NCBI GenBank assembly: GCA_024811115.1
Contig: JAKOGH010000721.1
Coordinates: forward strand, 248,001 to 312,000
Length of the DNA: 64,000 nt
Direction of reading: 5' to 3'
From: Terana coerulea
Lineage: Eukaryota > Basidiomycota > Agaricomycetes > Polyporales > Phanerochaetaceae
Made by a program: the position numbers and the translations under genes. The notes under the pieces are model-generated. The model saw nothing but the letters and a program-made list of their open reading frames with translations, was not told the origin of the DNA and ran no database searches. Below are positions 51,490 to 62,511 of the stretch, one piece after another. The first letter of the stretch is position 1; each line of letters starts with the position of its first letter.

Positions 51490-53753
51490 ATGGCGTCTGG
51501 CACGCCCAGCCACGGGCACAAGCGCAGCAGCCTCCACCGGTTCTCGCACACGATCCTGCAGCTCGCGTCGCCGCCGTTCTCGCGTGCCTCGTTCGACGCA
51601 CACGCCCGCAAGCGGCCGTCGCCCGTCAAGGCGGCCTACAGCGACGGCACCGCGAGCACGTTCTCGGTCGAGACCAGCAACCGCCACGGGGGATACTACG
51701 CGTCCTCGGTGACCTCGGCGGCGGACTCTGCGCTCTCGTCGCCCTACACACCGCTCATCGCCTCGTCCAGCCCGCGATCGCCCATCCGTGAAGAGTCGTT
51801 CCCGGTGCCGCCGACGACGAACGACCTGTCTGAGGAGGAGAAGATGAAGCTGATGCGCAAGGTCAGGAAGCTGAGTCGCGTGCTCGGAGAGATTCCGGTG
51901 GCGGCCGTCGAGGAGGAGCCTCTCATCCCGCCGTTGCCTGTTGGAGACCACGAGCGCCCGACCTCGCCGATGGGCTCGATCAAGATGCGTTCTGCTTCCG
52001 CTGCTGCTAGAAAGACGTGGAGGAGGAGTTTGACGTTCGGGGGCACGGGCGGGAGCTTGCTCGAGGTGAAGGATGTACACCGTGTCAAGTCAATGTCAGC
52101 TCTGCGTCCGTCTCTGAACGTCAATCGCCCGTCGTACGCAGATATAATTACCACGCCGTCCTCGCCCATTGTGTTTGCGCGGCCTGATAGTAGCAAGGAC
52201 ATGGAGGATCCTGCAGACTTGACCCTCTCGCCCTCTTCGCTGCGCGCACGCAGCTTGGACGTGCCCGACTCGCCGGGCGTGAAGCGGCGGCGGGACTCCA
52301 CCTCGTCCTCCGTCCTGCTCGCCGACCAGAACGTCGACCAAGTGCAGCGCAACCGTGCCGCGAAGCTCTCGCGCCACTTTGGGACCGCGATCCCGCCGGA
52401 CGTGCTCTTCCGCGCGGCGTCGCCGCCCGCGACGCCGCGCCCTTACGCGTCCGACGGGGTCCCCGCCGCAGTGCTTAGCGCCGATGACCTGCCCCGCCGA
52501 TCGGCGTCGCTCCGCACAAGGGCCAGGCGCGCGGCCACCGGCGGCCCGCGAGCCTCGACATCCGCCCCGTCTCCGGCCTGTTCGAGGGGCGCGGGCAGCC
52601 CGCCGGTGTCGCCGCGGCATCGTGCGGAGAGCAGCGGCTCGCTGCAGCGCAGTAGATCCTTGTGGGCCAAGCGGCCGAAGGATCGGGATGACGTGGAGAA
52701 CGCTGCGGACGCGGAGGCGGGCATCTCGACGACGTCGGCCCCGCTGACTGAGCAACAGAGGCTTCTGAACGTGAAACGTGCAAAGAAAATGACACAGGTG
52801 TGTTATTCCGTTTGTCAACAATTTATATGCTCTTCTGATGTTTTCCGCCTCTTTTTCTCCAAATCTCAGCTCTTCGGCGACAAACCTCCTACCGCTCTGT
52901 TCCAAATCACAAACTTCGGGTCAACGTCTGCAGTCAGTTTGCACAGTGACTCACAGGACCAGGCCATCATTGAGACTCGTCACCGCTTCGAGCGAGACTC
53001 CTTGGCTACGATCATCTCAATCTCTACTGGCTCGCTCTCGCCTACAATGTCACCTCTGGACAAGGCGCGGTTGCGTGATTCATTCATCTCTATTCTCTCG
53101 AGCTCTTCGGATATCCCAGGTTTAATGGTGCAGGAAAATGACGAAGAATTAGCCCCCGAACCTGAGGAAATAATCACTCAGCTATCCGACTCTAAGCTTT
53201 CCGTTCCTATTCTCAGTCCCGTTCCTGCGCGCGGGCGCAAGACCTCGATGCAGCCAAGTACGAGCCCGGCACCCAGCAGACCCGGCAGCTCGGCGCGCTC
53301 TCAGGTTACTCGGATGCTTTCCCTCCCTCCAACCACGCTGGCTGGCGCGGCGCGTACGCCACCCACGCCGCCTCCGTTCTCCAATTTCGAGATGCCGCCG
53401 CCGAGCCGACCCGCCACGGCCCCGCCCGCGTCGCCGCTGCCCGGCGAGTTCCAGGTGCGCAGGCGGCGGGCGGCAAGCTGTCCAAGTTCTTCGGCGTCGA
53501 GGTCAACGAGCTCGCGGAGGCGCTTCCGCCGGACGTGGCTCCACCCGTCCCGTCGCACAAGGCGTCGTTGGCTCAGGATCGTGGGGCCGACGATGCCGCC
53601 GCCGTTTACGGCATGCAACGCCGCGATCAGGGCCTCGTCATCGCGGAGGCGCGGAGGAAGAACTTCCTGGGCCTGGGCACCGACGACGACGACATCGAGG
53701 AGCGCGACATGCACGAGGTCCTCGATCAGCTCAGACGGATGAGGTCTTGCTGA
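51490..53753 (+). CDS. Ser/Pro-rich protein with three KLSxxFG-like motifs
   Basis: Two exons, 51490-52797 and 52870-53753. Adding one base near 53473 gives 730 codons plus the stop. The start MASGTPSHGHKRSSLHRFSH opens a long disordered, Ser-rich region with a helical piece, EEEKMKLMRKVRKLSRVLGE. Three related segments stand out: RAAKLSRHFGTAIPPDVLF (about 52350), KRAKKMTQLFGDKPPTALFQ (52770-52905, split by the intron) and AKLSKFFGVEVNELAEALPP (about 53470). A fold-like part between the second and third has HRFERDSLATIISISTGSLS. The end is IEERDMHEVLDQLRRMRSC. The third motif is in frame with the rest only if an A is added in GGCAAG at 53471-53476. I do not recognise the family. The gene is very GC-rich, hence long antisense frames. 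Confidence 0.75.
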
Positions 53754-54348
53754 AACTCTGACGACACCACTCACGACCTTCCTTCCGTCTTCCCTCCCAC
53801 CATTTAGTTTATTAATCTCTTAGGTTCCTTCTACGTTTCGCGTAATTTCTCGGCCTGGGTTTGTCGCATTGAACACTTCGTCCTTCACCTGCACATATTT
53901 ATCGTTGTTTATTTAGGGCCTGCCAGGAGCTCGTAGTTACGTATACGCCGCCTTCGTTTTTTTTTTGTTTCGTTTGCTCCGTTCGCTTTGTCCAGAGCGC
54001 TAGCCGCTTATGCTGTCGAGCTGTTGAATTTGCTCCCGCACCCCGCAATAAATCGAGTCCAAGTGGATGCCTCTGACGCAACGCCTGCCCGCGTGCCGAT
54101 CCCCATTCCACCAACGACGTAGCTCCCGTTCGAAGACCTTGCTTGACGTCAGTCCGCTGTCTCAATTTGGATCCGTTGATACCATATTGGGAAATTGCGT
54201 TTGACCCTCTGCCAAGGCTGCCGCTCATCGAAGCGCCTGTAAAAGGTATATAAACCCTCACCAACTACCGTTATTCCAGCACAGACACATCTTCTCCTCA
54301 CACCCTTCACACAACAACATCTTCTTCTCCACCACCACTACGGTCAAC
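53754..54348. other. Intergenic with promoter of con-6
   Basis: About 590 bases: 3' flank of the previous gene, including a run of nine or more T near 53960, and the con-6 promoter with its TATA box and a CA/CT-rich leader. Confidence 0.5.
54247..54254 (+). promoter_or_regulatory. TATA box of con-6
   Basis: TATATAAA, 95 bases before the ATG, preceded by GTAAAAGG. A strong consensus match at a normal fungal distance. Confidence 0.7.
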
Positions 54349-54752
54349 ATGTCCAACCCCGGAAATGTACGTTGTCATCGCGTTGACCTGCTGGACACTC
54401 TAACTTTACCCCTACCTGCAGGTCGCTCGTGGCCTGAGTGCGTCGTGATCGAGGACGGCACCGTTATCGTCGCTCTGACCTTTTATCTGCAGAGGCTGCC
54501 ATCTCCAACCCCAACAACAGCGACGAGGCGAAGGAGCGCGCCCAGGACCGTCTTCAGGATATGCAGGAGTCTGGCGAGCTCGACAGCGGCGACGCCCACG
54601 CGGCTCAGGTTAGGCAGGGGCACAAGGTACGATCCTCCGGCTCGTACACCCCTTATCGCTGGCTGACACCCGTTCCGCAGGCCAACCTCTCCAACCCCAA
54701 CACCAGCGAGGAGTCCAAGGAGCACTCCAAGCAGGCCATCGAGCAGTTGTAA
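54349..54752 (+). CDS. con-6: Conidiation-specific protein 6 (Con-6)
   Basis: A small hydrophilic protein with two Con-6 repeats. Four exons (54349-54366, 54422-54437, 54493-54626, 54681-54752) give exactly 79 residues. Repeat 1 reads NPGNVARGLKAAISNPNNSD followed by EAKERAQDRL. Repeat 2 reads ANLSNPNTSEESKEHSKQAI. The family is induced during asexual sporulation in Neurospora and is widespread in basidiomycetes; its molecular role is unknown. The second exon is only 16 bases long. The strong TATA box suggests regulated, high expression. No frame break. Confidence 0.93.
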
Positions 54753-55347
54753 CTCATCAAACCAGCGGAAGACAAAGTGTATTTCTATGACTCTGTATAA
54801 TGTTGTATGATCTTGGAGTACCACAACCGACACGCCAGTTGTTTATCGCCTGTCCAGCCAAAACCTAAGTGATTCGCTTGTCATTGAATAGCTCGCTATT
54901 TTCCAACACGATCGCGCAGCTGGTTCCAATAAGACAGTTAGCCAACTACAAAATGATGTTGATGTCGCTGCAACTGTCGGAGTAAGGCGGTGAAGCAGAT
55001 AAGTAAAGCCGCACACTTGAGGAGAATTGATGCAGGTGTACACGTAGTCGGCCACTAAAGACGGTGTGGTTCTTTGAAGCTTGAAGTCTGCTACCGTACT
55101 AAACTTAGTAATTATGAATATACCTAGTCTATCTCAAGCCCTCCTTACTTGAGCGACGAATGTTCGACTGACAGCCATATTACTATCCAAGCCGGACCGT
55201 CTGCCTAGTTGATGTAGATGACAGTGGTGCACATACGTGCAGAAATATTGGTAATAAATACATGTTATGAGAGAACAGCCGGACAGTGTATCGCAAAGCA
55301 TCCGGCCTGGGAGCGTCACCACGTTTATATGGGCGTAATCGTTCGAG
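54753..55347. other. Convergent intergenic region
   Basis: About 590 bases between the 3' ends of con-6 and the Kre9-like gene. AT-rich 3' flanks. No gene recognised. Confidence 0.4.
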
Positions 55348-56328
55348 TCACAGGAAGGTGAGCGCGACAGCAAGCGGCGCGAGTAGGAGAAGATCAGCCG
55401 ATCGACTCGAAGGGGTGCCATTGGCAGTGGCGGAAGTAGGTGCAGGAGCTCCGGATGCGGAAGAGCTGCTTGAAAGCGTGCTTGACAGTAAAGGCGGGAC
55501 AGGCGCGTTCGAAGGGATGGAAGAGAACAAGGGAATCGAGGCACTGAGGGAGGAGGCAGGTGCCGACGTGGTCACGGACGTGCTGGAAGGGGCTGAGCTG
55601 CTAGAAGATCCCCCGTTACTTACAGTAGATGATGCGGACACGGAGAAACTGCTGCTCGATGCCAGGGATAACGAGGAAGAAGAGGTTCCTGGGTCGAGGA
55701 TAGACGAAATCGGATTATGTACGATCTTGAATTCAGGACTAGTATTCGTAGCAGTCCCGAACACTGATAAGAGTTATGAGAACCCCAAAATAAGTCTCTA
55801 CAAGCTCCCACTCACAAACCACCATATATGTTCCGTCTAGGACATCGGGGCAAGTCACTTCTACACGGGTGTCCGCGATGAGGAATCCAATCGTCAGAGG
55901 GCCGGGGTTATCTGCCATTGCGTTTGAAATCAGCTAAGTGAACGACGAGACTAGGTTCCATGAGGACTCACCGAAGTACAAATGCTCTCCGTCACCATTG
56001 AACTGACCCAGGACAACCCTCCCTACGCTATTGGTAATATTCGCTATGGGAGGCAGCCCATCCAAGCTCCTGGGCGAATCGACTGGTGTGAGAAACAGGA
56101 TTTAATCCTACCAAAAGAGAGCAGTACGTACCAGGTAACGTTGTACTTGTTCCCCACCACCCAAACCGACGACGCATCCGGGTTAGTGACCGGAGGATCG
56201 ACTATTGAGCGTTGGTGCTCCTCTGTCGAAGAAGCATTCGCGAGCGCGAGAAACAGCCAGAGCATAGAGAGCGAGAGAGAATGACATGAATGTACAATGG
56301 TAAGGACGACGGGTAAGATAACGTCCAT
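55348..56328 (-). CDS. Kre9/Knh1-like GPI-anchored cell-wall protein
   Basis: A secreted, Ser/Thr-rich protein with the N-terminal Kre9/Knh1 Ig-like domain. Related yeast proteins act in beta-1,6-glucan assembly. Four exons: 56328-56132, 56069-55973 (approximately), 55911-55816 and 55763-55348. The N-terminus has a signal-like hydrophobic segment, MLWLFLALANA. The domain reads PVTNPDASSVWVVGNKYNVT, then a W codon split by the intron, VGRVVLGQFNGDGEHLYF, NPGPLTIGFLIADTRVEVTC and YMVVLFGTATNTSPEFKI. The tail is about 110 residues of Ser, Ala, Pro and Thr, and ends with an omega-site-like SRSAD and a hydrophobic LLLLAPLAVALTFL, as expected for GPI attachment. No frame break is needed. Confidence 0.88.
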
Positions 56329-57038
56329 TTCACGCGACTAGAGCCCGTCCGAGTTTCAGGTCGGCCATCAGGAAACCGGGAGGGCAATAGCTGAGACATT
56401 TGCTCCGTAAAAGTCGACGTCGCATGTCGCGTTCACAAAGAGCTCTGAGTGATTGGTGGTCGTGGACATATACTTGCCAGAGGGAACAGAGAAAAGCCGA
56501 GTCCGTTCGAAGAGACGCAGTAAGGGAAGGCGGTAGAAGACGAAAGTACAATTGCAAGCGCTGTGTATTAAGTCATTGCGGGAGCGTCGCGCGAGGCTAC
56601 TGAACGCTTTCCCACGGTCAACAAAGCTCAGGTTGTAGATAATCCGCTGGCGAATGTCTGCCAACTCTACCTCATAAAATGAGCATTAAGTTCAAATATT
56701 GATCATATCAGCAATACTTTTAGTCCACTCTACCTCAGACTGGAGTGCATAATATCCAGGGCACAGCAACACCGGAGTTGAAAGCGCCTGCAAAGCCCTT
56801 GTGGCGTTGATCCGTACGCCATCGTCCGAGCGCGCCAGCACCTGGCATTAACTTGATCGTGTGCATACTCGCTGCAATCGAATTTTGCAGCCTCCAATCC
56901 GGTGTCGCGTTCGGAAAGTAAGCAACCATTATAGATCAATTCTCAATAGCAAGTATTACACAGTAATTTACAGCCCCACGATGAACAGCATTCCGAGTTC
57001 ATAGTAACCAGTGAGTCGAGGGTATCAATCAAGCGGCA
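56329..57038. other. Unresolved region
   Basis: About 700 bases between the Kre9-like start and the 3' end of the J-protein gene. Minus-strand frames at 56368-56664 (98 codons) and 56735-56929 (64 codons) have plausible codon use but no domain. They might be exons of a small secreted protein or remnants. The Kre9-like promoter must also lie here. Confidence 0.3.
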
Positions 57039-57918
57039 TCAGTGAGCAAAAGCTGAGCCCAGAACCTTGGCAGCCAGAGCGCGTAAAATCTATATAGTGT
57101 ATAAGCGACGATATCCGAGAGTGCAATAAACTATGCACACCTGGGCTTTCTGATCGCCACCCAATTGGAGAAACACCGACGCAACACTTTTGCCCTTTGC
57201 ATCTCTGATGGCACCAATTCTGTTACCGGCGTATGCGCCCACCATAAGCCCGGGAACATTGGCTACGATGAAGCCGAGCCCGGCGCCTGCCGCAGCGCCA
57301 GCCCATGCCCACCATGGAGCGACTCGTTCGACTTCAGGACGGAGCAGCTACATCGACTATTCTTAGCTGCGTCAAGATTCACAAATAATGTATCTCACCT
57401 CCTCGAAAGCATCGGCAAAGACGTGTTCAGCATCTGGCCTGTCTGTAGGAGTGGCGCCTGCGGCCGCTCCTGCCCCCGCCGCACCAGTAGCAGCCCCGAA
57501 CATGCTCGCAAACTGGGCAAAGAAGTTTGCAGACGCATCCGGTTCTGCCGTCTTCTCTTTCCGCGAGCGTGTGGAGTACAGGCTGTCATATTCCTTTCGC
57601 CTCGTCTTGTCCGAAAGTACGTAGTATGCATCTGCAACAGCCTGGGGCAACGCTTTCAACACGACATGGTCAAAGAAAGCGCAAAGTAACACGCACTTGG
57701 AACCGCTCGGTAGCTGCCCTCTTCTCCACAGGTGTGGCATTGGCTAGCCTGTCAGGATGGGTCCTGTGCAACTGCATAAATGAGACAAATCGACAGCAAG
57801 TGGGGTTTAACGAAACACACCTCAAGGACTCTTTCCTGTACGCCTGCCTAACCTCCTCCTGTGTCGCAGTATGAGGAATGTTGAGGAATTCATAGTAGTC
57901 GGGGAAAGTGGACGCCAT
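57039..57918 (-). CDS. J-domain protein with a Gly/Ala-rich hydrophobic C-terminus
   Basis: A type C J-protein, a co-chaperone of Hsp70. The start MASTFPDYYEFLNIPHTATQ leads into a J domain with the HPD motif (RTHPDRLANATP) and QAVADAYYVLSDKTRRKEYD. A Phe/Ala-rich linker (FFAQFASMFGAATGAAGAGA) follows, then an exon with WWAWAGAAAGAGLGFIVANV and GLMVGAYAGNRIGAIRDAKG, which looks like a glycine-zipper membrane hairpin. The last exon, found by splicing after QKAQ, reads ILRALAAKVLGSAFAH and ends at 57039. Introns are regular, and HPD is formed across the first one. Localisation is uncertain: a hairpin of this kind would fit mitochondria or the ER. No frame break. Confidence 0.87.
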
Positions 57919-58299
57919 GATTGTCGTTACGGTCGAAGTTGCTCTGGCTTGGCTGCGCGGGCGCGCCGCGAGAGCCACGCCACGAGCGGCTAAACCATGG
58001 CCGACGTCATCCCGCTTTCCACGTGGAAGGATCTGCTGCCCTGTTAGGCAGGTGCTGTGGTTCGCACAACACGACGGTTCGATTGCAGAGGCGGCAGAGC
58101 ACAAGAAGCTAGTGGTACAACTACAGCAGCGAGCAAGAGGTCACCGGAGCAAAGAAAGCTAGTAATACAGTCAAGTGCGGGTTGCAAAAGCGGTAAGGTA
58201 GAGCGTGTCTTGCAGAAGAGAATGCGAAGGATCTGGTCAACCAAAGTCAAACGGTACGCAGTACACAATGTTCGAAATCATAGAAAGTGAATGAGAAGC
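57919..58299. other. Intergenic
   Basis: About 380 bases: promoter of the J-protein gene (minus strand) and 3' flank of the next minus-strand gene. Nothing recognised. Confidence 0.4.
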
Positions 58300-60924
58300 T
58301 CAGAAAGGTGTGGGAACAAACGAGCTATCGCGCACAGGCGCAGAGTCAGAGTTGGTCCGCAAAGACTCCTTAGAAGTATACAGCCGTGGTCCGGAAGGAA
58401 GGCCGATCTTACGCCCTGCTAGTATCCCTTTCCCAACACCGGTAGTTGGTGACACTGTTAATGTCGTCGAGGTGGCCGAAAGAACTTCTGGCCCTGGGGC
58501 GGGTTCAGTAGGAATAACCACTGAGACTTCAGGCCTCTTTGGCGCCTCCGATTGTGGGGAAGGAGTCGCTTCGTTGCGGAGCGCAGACTGCGGGATCATC
58601 TTCAGGCTTGCCTGGGACTTCGTACTAAGGTTGGCGCTGGAAACTATCCCTGAGCTCTGCGTGGATAAAGAGGGACTCGGGAAATGCCCCGGTTGCGTCA
58701 GATCTGAGTGGGTAAATGAGTCTCACAGTTGCGCAAAACCAAGCTACAGCACTCACGGCCAATGAACGACGTGATCTCATACTGCGTCCCTGCAGAAGTA
58801 ACCCTGACATCCCTCAAGGTTGGCCCTGGCAGAAGCTCAGAGTCCCTGATTCCAGCCTCAGAGGTAGGAATCGACTGCTGCCTGCTCCTCGCTGACAGCT
58901 CTGGCGGCGGAAGCAGCACGCCAGAGTCGCGTCTGGGCTGGTCAATCGACGGCCGCTCGACTGGATAGACGGCTGCTTCTCCGGGCGAAGGCGTCTTGAG
59001 CACCGTGCTCATGCTGTACGTGCTCGCGCGCCCCCACGGCGGCTCGGGGAACCTGCTCAGCGAGAAGCGATCCGAGCCCTGCGGGGTCTGGCTGCCCATC
59101 AGCGACGCCGGGCGGCTCTCCTCGCCGGGGCGGCCGAAGAGCTGGAGGGCCGCGATCGACTTGTCCAGCTCCTCCTGCTGGCGCAGCAGGGTGGAGATCG
59201 CGGACGAGCGCGCCGAGTTGTCCGCGAAATACTGGCGAGGGTCTTCTTCGTCCTGGTTTGCCACCGACTCCGGACGACCGGGGTTGACGACGCCGTAGAT
59301 ACCGTAGATAGGGGAGCCGGTCTCGCTGCCCGGACGACTTTGCGGATGCAGAAGCTGCTTGTCGTACTGGGGCGAGATGCGTGAGAGTGCCCGGGGAGGC
59401 ATCTCTGGCATGGGTTCGAGCTCCGGAGCAACCTCCCTGGTTGCTACGGAGTCTCGAACGACAACGGTGTAAACGGGGTCCTGGTATGTAACTGTCTCCT
59501 TTTTCTCGACAGGACTGCGTTCTGGAGTAGCGTTACGCGAAAGCTTGACTTCGATGCTGGGTGTCATCGAGACCGGGGAAGCACCACGCTCGGCCTGATC
59601 TTGGTCCCACAGCTTTTCCTGAATGCCAGGTGAAGTTGGGACAGCGGGGTTCTTGGATAGTCTGCGACTGAGTATCCACGTTGACGCTCTGGAGACGTAC
59701 GACGTGTTTGAAGCGTTGCGAGTTGCTTCAGGACGTAGGGTAGAGCTGAAAGCAACTGCACTGTCAGGAAATAGCGGGTTGAACTTGGGAGCCGATAGTC
59801 TGGGCGGGGCGAGGAAGTTCGAATCTCGGTTATCGGCAGATGAGAGGCCATGGAATGACGATGAACGGTTCAAGCGACGCTTGGACTGCTTCGCATGGCA
59901 GGATTCGCACTTGACATGGCAAGCCACGACGAGGGTATACAGTATGAGGGTGTATAGCTCCACGCCTTGAAGGAAACGGCCGAGGATAGTCTCCGCGAAC
60001 AGCACTGTACGACGCTTAGTTTTATGAAGAGTTCATACGAGCGAAAAGCCTAGTAAACGTACCTAGGATGACATTACCAACGCCTATCACAACACCTAGG
60101 AGCAGCGTGAACATAACTGGCGCATAACGCAGTACGATACCGATCCGCGAGAACTCTCCATATGAGTCCAGCGAAGCAAGGTAGATGTTCAAGAAGAGCT
60201 TCAGCATAAGAATTGCTGCGACACAGCTCTCCATTGCGCCCTCTGCAACAATTATGCCAGTGATTTGCTGGAGAGAGGATAGGTTCCGGAAGGCAATTTG
60301 CAGGGCCGTGATGCCGACTATAGCCAATAAGAGGGACCACTTGAGGACCATGCCGGTGACGCCCCATCGCCCCCAGCTTCCACTGTGCATGGTCCCATTG
60401 GGACACACCTCCTGACGAGGTGGACAGGCAACGAAACCCCAGAAAAACAGGAAGCGAAGGCCGTATGACACCGAGAAAGCGATTTCGCGGGCGATGGTAA
60501 GGCCGAGGAAGGGGTTTATGTTTTGTACCTCTGCAGTCGTCCTGCTTCCCCGCTGGAGAACGTTGGCAAGATCGAGCAATGCGCCCACAAAGGCCATATA
60601 AACGGACGCGTGGAGACATGATAGCAGCCTGCCGCAATTCATTCAGTTGAGACCTCCAGAAGTGCGTAACGTGCCAGACTACTTGCCAGTTCATTCGTCT
60701 GGAAATGAGGAGAAATGTGGTGGCTCCGAAAGCAAAAATCCCCACAGCAAAAAATGGAATGTCCGATAGGATGTATTGAAGCTGTCAAGTCGTGAGCTTA
60801 CCATAAACCGATATGAATTTCATGCGCGTGAAAGCTTACTAGCGTCTTCGGCAGCCACGGGTGTGGTGCCAGGCAGTTTGAGCTTGTCGCCTCGTGCAGA
60901 TAGACTCAACATCGATGCGTCCAT
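58300..60924 (-). CDS. Multi-spanning membrane protein with long cytosolic tail
   Basis: The start MDASMLSLSARGDKLKLPGT is followed by an exon with SDIPFFAVGIFAFGATTFLL, then about six hydrophobic helices (HASVYMAFVGALLDLANVL, YGLRFLFFWGFVACPP, KWSLLLAIVGITALQIAF, ESCVAAILMLKLFLNIYLAS, YAPVMFTLLLGVVIGVGNVI, LYTLILYTLVVACHVKCESC), so about seven spans. The soluble tail of about 480 residues is Ser/Pro/Arg-rich and includes TLLRQQEELDKSIAALQLFG, a short coiled piece. The plan (7TM plus tail) recalls fungal orphan receptor-like proteins, but I recognise no named family. Joining of the second and third exons (60640-60680) is not clean, and a one-base shift or a very short intron is possible. Confidence 0.7.
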
Positions 60925-61491
60925 TGCGTCAAAAAACGAGGTAGATCTGAAGTTCACGCAGTAGAATTTGACGGTCCGCGTGAGAGAAGGCAGTCCTCGA
61001 GGCAAGGGTCGAGACGAATGACGGGCTGCAAGAGGATAAAAAGGGCCAGCTGGAGAACAGGGATCTTGACGTCCGAAAGCGCAGATCCAGCAGCCAGAGA
61101 AGGTCGAAAAGTATGTACCGGGCTCAGCCCCAGCGAAAGACGGGTCGAGTGAAGGAGCGGAAATGGAGCGAGCCCCGGGCTTGCGCTAGAGACAAAGTGG
61201 CATGCGCACCAGCACTGCGTGTGTGGAAGAGAGTGAGAGAGCCACACACAAACGCACCGGGCGAGAGACTGGAGGGGTGACGACGGCGAGAGAGAGCCCG
61301 GCAGCGGTTGGGACGGCGAGCGCTGCCAGGCGGACATCATTCAGTCGCGTATCCTCGTGGGACCACTGGCACCCGGCGGCACATCTGTTGTCACCGCGAC
61401 AATCCCTGCTTTGATCGCCCACCGTCACCGTCAATTGATGGCATGGCGTGAAAGCCAATCCTGGGGTTAGGGGCTGCTGTCCCTCGCGACC
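60925..61491. promoter_or_regulatory. Divergent intergenic region of the membrane-protein gene and ADE8
   Basis: About 570 bases between two divergent starts. Rich in GAGAGA words near 61225-61300. No TATA box recognised. Confidence 0.45.
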
Positions 61492-62392
61492 ATGTCTGCA
61501 CAACGGCGCATCGTCGTCCTCATCTCCGGCTCAGGTACTGCACATTCCCTCCTCAGCCCCTTGCGCACCGCTCAGCCATAGAAAGGTTCAAACCTCCAAG
61601 CCCTCATCGACGCCCTCAACACCCCCGCGCTCCCAGACGCCAGCATCGTCCTCGTCCTCTCCAACCGCAAAGCGGCGTACGGCCTCACGCGCGCGCAGCA
61701 GGCCAGCCCGCCGATCCCCACCGCCTACCTCGCACTCCAGCCCTACCTCAAGGCACACCCAGGCAACACCCGGGAGGACTACGATGCCGAGGTCGCGAGG
61801 CTCGTCGTGAAGGCGAAGCCGGATGCTGTCGTCCTGGCCGGCTGGATGCACATCGTCAGCGACGCGTTCCTGGATATCCTGAACGGCGACACGCCGTACG
61901 AAGACGCTAGCAAGGTGGAAAATGCCAATTCCGGTCATCAACCTTCACCCTGCCCTGCCGGGTGCGTTCGACGGTGCGCACGCCATTGAGCGGGCGTACG
62001 AGGCGTTCCAGAAGGGCGAGATCAAGCATACTGGTGCTATGGTGCATCGTGTGATTAGGGAGGTCGATCGGGGACAGCCCATCATTGTGAGAGAGGTCGA
62101 GATCAAGCAAGGCGAGCCCATCGAGACCTTCGAAGAAAGATTGCACAGGGTAGAGTGGGAAATTATTGTGGAAGGGACTGCACGAATATTGGATGAAGTC
62201 GAGCCAGTGCCAGTATGTCATCATCATCTCATCAATTCAGAGCTGCCAAACTCACAGCCATGTAGAAATCATTACCCTAGTGTATTCACAACGTCGTGTA
62301 ACATTGAAAGTGGATGTATGTGGGATGTTACTGCGAACTACGAAATACTGTACAACACGATGTCTTCAATCTTCAGAGCTTTTCCGGAATAG
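61492..62392 (+). CDS. ADE8: Phosphoribosylglycinamide formyltransferase (GAR transformylase)
   Basis: Transfers a formyl group from 10-formyl-tetrahydrofolate to GAR in step three of purine synthesis. The start MSAQRRIVVLISGSGSNLQA includes the phosphate-binding GSGSN, formed across the first intron. Then follow LVLSNRKAAYGLTRA, KPDAVVLAGWMHIVSDAFL and VINLHPALPGAFDGAHAIER, with the catalytic His region, then HTGAMVHRVIREVDRGQPII and EERLHRVEWEIIVEGT. Fungal Ade8 is a monofunctional enzyme of this size. The frame breaks at a run of four A (61919-61922): with three, DASKVE runs into MPIPVINLHPAL. The exact C-terminus after 62212 is uncertain because an in-frame intron is possible there; 62392 is the outer limit. 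Confidence 0.9.
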
Positions 62393-62511
62393 CGAAAGCG
62401 TTATAAGACGTTGAAGCCTTCAGGCTGGGTGAAAGAAGAAAAGCTTAAAACAACTGAGAAAAATACCAACGTTGTTCACAAGTCCATTCCCTCTTCAGCT
62501 GCAACATATCC

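Noticed and set aside
52096..52905. Minus-strand open frame of 269 codons
   Set aside because: Antisense to the triple-motif gene, crosses its intron, composition dominated by Arg, Ala and Gly.
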